Source: an uncultured Dialister sp.
GTDB taxonomy: Bacteria; Bacillota; Negativicutes; Veillonellales; Dialisteraceae
Assembly: GCA_902462205.1 (NCBI GenBank)
Contig: CABQAR010000002.1
Coordinates: 186,001-250,000, forward strand
Direction of reading: 5' to 3'
Length of the DNA: 64,000 bases
Positions 59,930 through 64,000 of this stretch are shown piece by piece (position 1 is the stretch's first letter; each line of letters starts with the position of its first letter). The position numbers were made by a program, and so were the translations under genes. The notes beneath the pieces are model-generated. The model made no database searches and was not told the origin of the DNA. It worked only from the letters and a program-made list of their open reading frames with translations.

Positions 59930-60991
59930 TTACCGGACATACCTTCCAAGCTCGCCCGCATCCACGGGAAGCAGCTTCGCCTTCCCTATTTCCTCCAGCA
60001 CCACCAGCGTGATCCTGCGTCCTCTTTTCTTCTTGTCATGCATGATGTGGGGCAGCAGCTCCGCCGCCGGAACCTCCGCCTCTGTAGGAAGAGACAGCCT
60101 CTGCAGCACGGAGCGTATCCGTTCCGCCGTGCCTGCCTTCGTCAGCCCCATTTCCTCCGTCACGGCGGTGAGGCGGCACATGCCGATGGCGACCGCTTCC
60201 CCGTGGGTATACGTCCCGTAGCGGAAATACCGTTCTATCCCGTGGCCGATGGTATGGCCGAAATTCAGCACCTGCCGCAGTCCCGTATCAAGCGTGTCCT
60301 GCTCCACCACCGCCGCCTTTTTGCGGACGCAGCGGAGGATGATTTCTTCCAGATGCTCCTCGATCTCCTGATCGCCGCCCATCCGTTCAAACAATCCGAA
60401 CAGTTCCCGGTCGCCGATGCAGCCGTATTTCACCGCTTCCGCGAGACCGTCATGGAAATACCGCTTCGGCAGCGTTTTCACCAGATCGGGATCGATCCAT
60501 ACGCCCTTCGGCTGGCAGAACGCGCCGGCGAGATTCTTTCCGCTCGGCAGGTCGATGGCCACCTTTCCCCCGACAGAACTGTCTATCTGCGCCAGAACGG
60601 ACGTCGGCACCTGGAAGAAAGGAACGCCCCGCATATAGGTCGCCGCCGCGAATCCGCCCAGATCTCCGGGAACGCCGCCGGAAACCGCCACCACGGCGTC
60701 GTCCCTCGTCATGCCGAAGCCGGAGAGCGCCTCATACACATCGGCGAGGACGCGTATATTCTTGCTGCCCTCTCCTGCCGGAATGGCGATCACGCGCACA
60801 TCGAAGCCGGCGGACTTCAGCGTTTTCCGTATCCGCTCATCATAAAGCGGCTGCACATGGTCATCGGTAATGACGGCGATTTTTTCCGCCGCCGTGCGCT
60901 TCCGGAGCCGCTCGCCCAGACTGTCCAGCAGCCCCCGGCCTATTTCTATATCGTAAGAATCATTTCCCAGCTCCACGCGGACCGTTTCCAT
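59930..60991 (-). CDS. aroB: 3-Dehydroquinate synthase
   Basis: 353 residues. NAD-binding SGGVPGDLGGFAAATYMRG (near residue 104), substrate region QIDSSVGGKVAIDLPSGKNL (near 135), GLAEAVKYGCI (near 182) and metal ligands in VLNFGHTIGHGIERYF (near 245) plus THGEAVAIGM (near 265) are all intact. It cyclises DAHP to dehydroquinate. Its start lies 32 nt inside the end of tyrA. A divergent paralog lies at 63281. Confidence 0.95.
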   Translation of the reverse strand: METVRVELGNDSYDIEIGRGLLDSLGERLRKRTAAEKIAVITDDHVQPLYDERIRKTLKSAGFDVRVIAIPAGEGSKNIRVLADVYEALSGFGMTRDDAVVAVSGGVPGDLGGFAAATYMRGVPFFQVPTSVLAQIDSSVGGKVAIDLPSGKNLAGAFCQPKGVWIDPDLVKTLPKRYFHDGLAEAVKYGCIGDRELFGLFERMGGDQEIEEHLEEIILRCVRKKAAVVEQDTLDTGLRQVLNFGHTIGHGIERYFRYGTYTHGEAVAIGMCRLTAVTEEMGLTKAGTAERIRSVLQRLSLPTEAEVPAAELLPHIMHDKKKRGRRITLVVLEEIGKAKLLPVDAGELGRYVR

Positions 60992-61838
60992 GCTCCGTCA
61001 GCCCCCTTCTTCTCCGTCCTGCTTCCTTCAATAAATCCTGAAGCGCCTTTTCATCGGAACTGTCGATCGCCCGGCGGATTTCCGAAACGCTTTCCATGAA
61101 CCTGTCTATTTCATCCAGAAGATTCTCCCTGTTCGCCAGAAACAGCTCCGTCCAAAGCCTGTCATTGATGTCCGCCACCCTTGTTTCATCACGGAAAGAA
61201 CCGCCGATGAAATATTTCGTGTCTTCCTTCATGGAAGGACTGTTCACCAGCGCCGCCGCCAGCACATGCGTCAGGTCGCTCGTGTACGCGATGCGCCTGT
61301 CATGCTCCTGCGGCGTCACGGACGGCACATGGCTGCAGCCGAGCGCTACCGCCAGACGGCGGACCAGCTCCACATTCTCCGGCCGGTTCGCCCTGTCCGG
61401 AAGAAGCACGTAATTGGCGCCATGGAAAATATCCGCGCTGGAACGGGCAAGTCCCTCTCCCTCGTTTCCGCACATGGGATGGGAAGAAACCAGATCCGTC
61501 CCTTCCGGCAGGATGCGCCGTATATCGTCCGCCAGACTGCCCTTCACGCCGGCGATATCTGTCATGACCGCACCGGGGCGGAAATCCGTCCGGTGCTCCT
61601 TTACAAAGGCGAGCGTCGCCTCGGCGGGGGTGCAGAAGATGATAAGCTCCGCTTCCCCCAGCCTCTTTATATCAATGGAATCGACGATGCCCAGCCGAAG
61701 CGCTTCTCTGGCCACCGATTCCGTACGGTTCACGCCCACCACCGTGGCGCCGATCTCCTTAAGCCGCCTCGCGAAGGAACCGCCCATCAGTCCGAGCCCT
61801 ACCACCGCCACCGTCATTTTGCTAAAGTCAGAATCCAT
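60960..61838 (-). CDS. tyrA: Prephenate dehydrogenase
   Basis: 292 residues. The Rossmann motif is VVGLGLMGGSFARRL (near residue 11); VSSHPMCGNEGEG (near 118) and YTSDLTHVLAAALVNS (near 190) are family motifs with the catalytic His. No ACT domain follows. The C-terminus is basic (AGRRRRGLTEHGNGPRGAGK) where it overlaps aroB by 32 nt. It makes 4-hydroxyphenylpyruvate for tyrosine. GGGGG lies 5 nt before the ATG. Confidence 0.93.
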   Translation of the reverse strand: MDSDFSKMTVAVVGLGLMGGSFARRLKEIGATVVGVNRTESVAREALRLGIVDSIDIKRLGEAELIIFCTPAEATLAFVKEHRTDFRPGAVMTDIAGVKGSLADDIRRILPEGTDLVSSHPMCGNEGEGLARSSADIFHGANYVLLPDRANRPENVELVRRLAVALGCSHVPSVTPQEHDRRIAYTSDLTHVLAAALVNSPSMKEDTKYFIGGSFRDETRVADINDRLWTELFLANRENLLDEIDRFMESVSEIRRAIDSSDEKALQDLLKEAGRRRRGLTEHGNGPRGAGK

Positions 61839-61917
61839 GATTTCCCCCTGCCTGTATTTTCATTTATCGTTATCATAACTCTTTTCGCGGAAAAATATGA
61901 TGCCTCCTCGCGGAAAT

Positions 61918-62934
61918 TCATATTTCCCTGCCGACCACGGGCGCGATCCGCGATAATTTCTCCATCATCGAAGCAAACATGGACGGCGTAATCGACTCCG
62001 CCCCATCGCACCACGCATGCTCCGGATCCTGATGGACCTCGCACATGATGCCGTCCGCCCCGGCCGCGACCGCCGCCATGGCCATGGATTCCACCATCCA
62101 CCGATGGCCTGTCGCATGGCTCGGATCCACGATGACCGGCAGATGGCTTTTCTGCTTGACCACGGCGATGGCGGAAACATCAAGCGTATTCCTCGTCGCC
62201 TTCTCAAACGTGCGGATGCCCCGTTCGCAGAGGATGACATTCTTATTTCCCTCGGACATGATGTACTCCGCGCTCATCAGCCATTCCTCGACCGTGGCGG
62301 AAAGGCCGCGCTTCAAGAGGACCGGGACATTTAACTTCCCCACCGCCTTCAGCAGGTCGAAATTCTGCATGTTCCGCGCGCCGATCTGGATGATGTCCAC
62401 ATTCTTTTCCAGAAACGCGCCGATCTTATCCGCGCTCATCAGCTCCGTGACCACGGGCATGCCGTTCTTCCTCGCCGCCTCCACGAGCAGGTCCAGCCCC
62501 TTTTCCCCCAGCCCCTGGAACGAATAGGGCGACGTCCTCGGCTTGAAGGCGCCCCCGCGGAGGATGGCCGCCCCGGATTTTTTCACCGCCGCCGCCACGC
62601 CGCGGATCTGCTCCGGCGTTTCAATCGAACAGGGCCCTGCCATGACGGCAAGCTTCTTTCCGCCGATCGCCACGCCGCCGGCCTCCACCACCGTGTCCGA
62701 CGGATGGAACGCGCGGCTCGCTCGCTTATACGGCTCCTGCACGCGCATGACCTTTTCCACGAATTCGATGCCCAGAAAATCCCGTTCATCAATGACGGAC
62801 GTGTCGCCCACGAGCCCGAGCACCACTTTGCTCGACCCGCGGCTCCTGTCTACCTTGAATCCCTTCGCCTTCATCATCGCTTCCACCCTCTCGACTTCCT
62901 CCCACGGCGTGCCCTGCTTCATAACGATAATCAT
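61918..62934 (-). CDS. aroF: DAHP synthase (3-deoxy-7-phosphoheptulonate synthase), type I-beta
   Basis: 338 residues from ATG 62934 (GGGAGG 5 nt upstream). An N-terminal ferredoxin-like domain (residues 1-70, IIVMKQGTPWEEVERVEAMM start) of the kind that binds Tyr or Phe in the Thermotoga-type enzyme precedes the TIM barrel: VMAGPCSIET (near 107), LRGGAFKPRTSPYSFQGLG (near 137), VIVDPSHATGHR (near 265). It joins PEP and erythrose-4-phosphate, the entry to the pathway. It is the first enzyme gene behind the attenuator at 62992-63155. Confidence 0.95.
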   Translation of the reverse strand: MIIVMKQGTPWEEVERVEAMMKAKGFKVDRSRGSSKVVLGLVGDTSVIDERDFLGIEFVEKVMRVQEPYKRASRAFHPSDTVVEAGGVAIGGKKLAVMAGPCSIETPEQIRGVAAAVKKSGAAILRGGAFKPRTSPYSFQGLGEKGLDLLVEAARKNGMPVVTELMSADKIGAFLEKNVDIIQIGARNMQNFDLLKAVGKLNVPVLLKRGLSATVEEWLMSAEYIMSEGNKNVILCERGIRTFEKATRNTLDVSAIAVVKQKSHLPVIVDPSHATGHRWMVESMAMAAVAAGADGIMCEVHQDPEHAWCDGAESITPSMFASMMEKLSRIAPVVGREI

Positions 62935-62991
62935 AATGACCTCCCTTTTGCCTTTCCGGCAATCTCCCATACTCCAAAACATCCGGCGAAT

Positions 62992-63066
62992 AAAAAAACA
63001 GACCCTCGCGGGCCTGTCCGTTTTATCCTGAAAATACTCTACCGGCAGAGGATGCAGGGCCCACAA
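62992..63066 (-). promoter_or_regulatory. Attenuator: terminator and antiterminator of the aromatic operon
   Basis: On the minus strand ACAGGCCC (63010-63017) pairs with GGGTCTGT (62998-63005) across GCGA, followed by seven T: the terminator. The 5' arm CAGGCCCG (63009-63016) can instead pair with TTGTGGGCC (63058-63066) inside the leader ORF, giving a 9-bp antiterminator. An identical CAGGCCCG lies early in the leader (63136-63143) and can capture the same segment. This is the 1:2, 2:3, 3:4 layout of a ribosome-mediated attenuator. Confidence 0.85.
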
Positions 63067-63155
63067 GATTTTTCGTACGCAAAATAGCCGAAGCCGTAAT
63101 AGCTCCAGTAAAAGCCTGCGTATACGCTTGTCATCCGGGCCTGCAGATTCTTCAT
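63039..63155 (-). CDS. Aromatic-rich leader peptide of the aro operon
   Basis: 38 residues from ATG 63155, with GGGAGG at 9 nt. Residues 12-27 hold ten aromatic residues (YAGFYWSYYGFGYFAY: six Tyr, three Phe, one Trp). The tail SCGPCILCR has three Cys. The ORF starts about 23 nt after the predicted transcript start and ends 22 nt before the terminator stem. Slow decoding of Tyr, Phe or Trp codons would stall the ribosome there and favour the antiterminator, so it most likely senses charged aromatic tRNA. The Cys tail is imposed partly by the RNA segment 2 (codons 30-33). A separate peptide function is possible but not needed. Confidence 0.85.
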   Translation of the reverse strand: MKNLQARMTSVYAGFYWSYYGFGYFAYEKSCGPCILCR

Positions 63156-63184
63156 GATGACATTCCTCCCTGAATAGATAATTC

Positions 63185-63214
63185 AGTATAGGCCTTTCGG
63201 AAATATTTTGTCAA
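63185..63214 (-). promoter_or_regulatory. Promoter of the aromatic operon
   Basis: TTGACA (63209-63214 on minus), 18 nt, TATACT (63185-63190). Transcription would start near 63178, giving a short 5' end before the leader ORF. Confidence 0.8.
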
Positions 63215-63236
63215 GCCGGAAATATTTCCCCTCCAC

Positions 63237-63265
63237 GAAAAAAAGCGGCCGGGAAAGCCGCTTTT
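63237..63265 (-). terminator. Terminator after the second aroB-like gene
   Basis: AAAAGCGGC (63257-63265 on minus) pairs with GCCGCTTTT (63241-63249), then T run. It separates the upstream gene from the attenuated operon. Confidence 0.85.
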
Positions 63266-63280
63266 CATAGCCTTTGTGCT

Positions 63281-64000
63281 TTATTCCATGCTCAGATACT
63301 TTTTGAGCATCTCCACCTCGCCCGTATAGAGATACCCCTTCCCGATTTCCAGAAGGAGCGGCGTCTCTATCTTGTCGCCCTTGACATTCTTCCCCTGCCC
63401 GACGAGGGAAACGAGGATATCCCGGGGAATATCCAACGAAACAGGAAGGCCGATGGATTTCAGCACATATTCGATCCGCGCCGCCGTGCCCCGTTTCGTC
63501 AGACCCAGTATTTCCGACGCGTTCGTAATCATGTACATGCCTGCCGCCGTCGCCTCGCCGTGGGTCAGCTTCAGGTCGTTGAACCGGTAATACCGTTCCG
63601 CCGCGCCGCCGAGGGTGTGGCCGAAATCAAGAATGCGCCTGTCTCCCTTATCATACGGGTCTATTTCCACATAATGCGCCTTGATCGTAATGCAGCGGCG
63701 GATGATTTCCGGAAGCTCCCGCAGCAAATCCTGATCGGAAGTCGCCTTCTCAAAAATTTCAAACAGCTCCTTATCCGCCACGCAGCCGATCTTGATGGCT
63801 TCCCCCAGTCCGTTGTGAAGGAAACGGGCAGGGAGCGTGCGGACCATGGACGGATCCACGAAGACCGCCTTCGGCTGGTAGAACGTGCCGATTAGATTCT
63901 TCCATCCCTGGCAGTCAATGGACACCTTGCCGCCGATCGCGCTGCCGATCTGCGCCAGAAGGGACGTCGGCACCTGGATATACGAAATACCGCGGCGGTA
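63281..64000 (-). CDS. Divergent 3-dehydroquinate synthase-like protein (5' part outside window)
   Basis: About 240 C-terminal residues of an AroB-like protein; the frame is open to the right edge (YRRGISYIQVPTSLLAQ). Compared with the intact AroB at 59930 several active-site residues differ: QIDSSVGGK is QIGSAIGGK (Asp lost), SGKNLAG is GWKNLIG, and NFGHTIGH is DFGHTLGG (Asn and the second metal His lost), while GEAIKIG, FGHT and LTHGEA remain. It may be a sugar-phosphate cyclase with another substrate, or a decayed copy. It has its own terminator and is not part of the attenuated transcript. Confidence 0.85.
   Translation of the reverse strand, partial: YRRGISYIQVPTSLLAQIGSAIGGKVSIDCQGWKNLIGTFYQPKAVFVDPSMVRTLPARFLHNGLGEAIKIGCVADKELFEIFEKATSDQDLLRELPEIIRRCITIKAHYVEIDPYDKGDRRILDFGHTLGGAAERYYRFNDLKLTHGEATAAGMYMITNASEILGLTKRGTAARIEYVLKSIGLPVSLDIPRDILVSLVGQGKNVKGDKIETPLLLEIGKGYLYTGEVEMLKKYLSME

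Noticed and set aside
61860..61882. Fur-box-like TTATCGTTATCATAA between aroF and tyrA
   Set aside because: It lies inside a tight operon and matches the consensus only in part.
62935..63066. Longer aroF reading from 63066
   Set aside because: It would run through the terminator and the leader ORF in another frame; GGGAGG before 62934 and family alignment support the shorter form.

Overview
The window reads as chromosome of a diderm Firmicute (Negativicutes), most likely a Dialister-like member of the Veillonellales. Coding regions are GC-rich with Firmicute-type AGGAGG ribosome sites and promoters, yet there are outer-membrane proteins: two TonB-dependent receptors and a YadA-type trimeric autotransporter. 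The genus is an inference; nothing here proves it. No phage, insertion sequence, CRISPR array or rRNA operon was seen.

Left part (1-13000): start of phosphoenolpyruvate synthase, an ArsB/NhaD-type permease, tRNA-Gln and tRNA-His, a cyclodeaminase-type folate enzyme and an acetyltransferase. A zinc region follows: a Fur-family regulator, a small Cys/His membrane protein, ZnuA-ZnuC-ZnuB with 1-nt overlaps, and a Cys-containing lipoprotein overlapping znuB. Then come a TauE/SafE permease, a CorC-like transporter with a lysine-tailed partner gene, and a TetR regulator.

Middle (13000-36900): RecQ with three HRDC-like domains, a NudC-like hydrolase, an SGNH hydrolase, and a corrinoid-type uptake region (a cobalamin riboswitch driving a TonB receptor, with a divergent binding protein plus TIM-barrel gene). 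Further on are a uracil permease with a leader terminator, deoC, a phosphatase fold lacking its catalytic residues, an Ugp-like ABC operon ending in a TIM-barrel gene, corA, a stand-alone aroD, brnQ, a DMT transporter and proA.

Right part (36900-64000): an adhesin between two near-identical terminators with a Fur-box-like site upstream; an acyl-CoA synthetase; a Cys-rich desulforedoxin-like microprotein behind an operator palindrome; a heme-type operon (TonB receptor, binding protein, HutW-like radical SAM enzyme); two dicarboxylate-type permeases; a LysR regulator; and two stretches built of intergenic repeats. The right end is an aromatic amino acid operon on the minus strand: leader peptide, aroF, tyrA, aroB, aroA, aroC, pheA, aroE, aroK. 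A divergent second aroB-like gene runs off the right edge.

The most striking observation is the start of that operon. A near-consensus promoter is followed by a 38-codon ORF with ten Tyr/Phe/Trp codons within sixteen, then competing RNA segments (segments 1 and 3 share an identical 8-mer, both complementary to segment 2) and a terminator, all before aroF. This is a classic ribosome-mediated attenuator. Other points of interest are the catalytically altered AroB paralog, the dead low-molecular-weight phosphatase, the extra zinc-locus genes, and a family of composite repeats that sits directly behind terminators.
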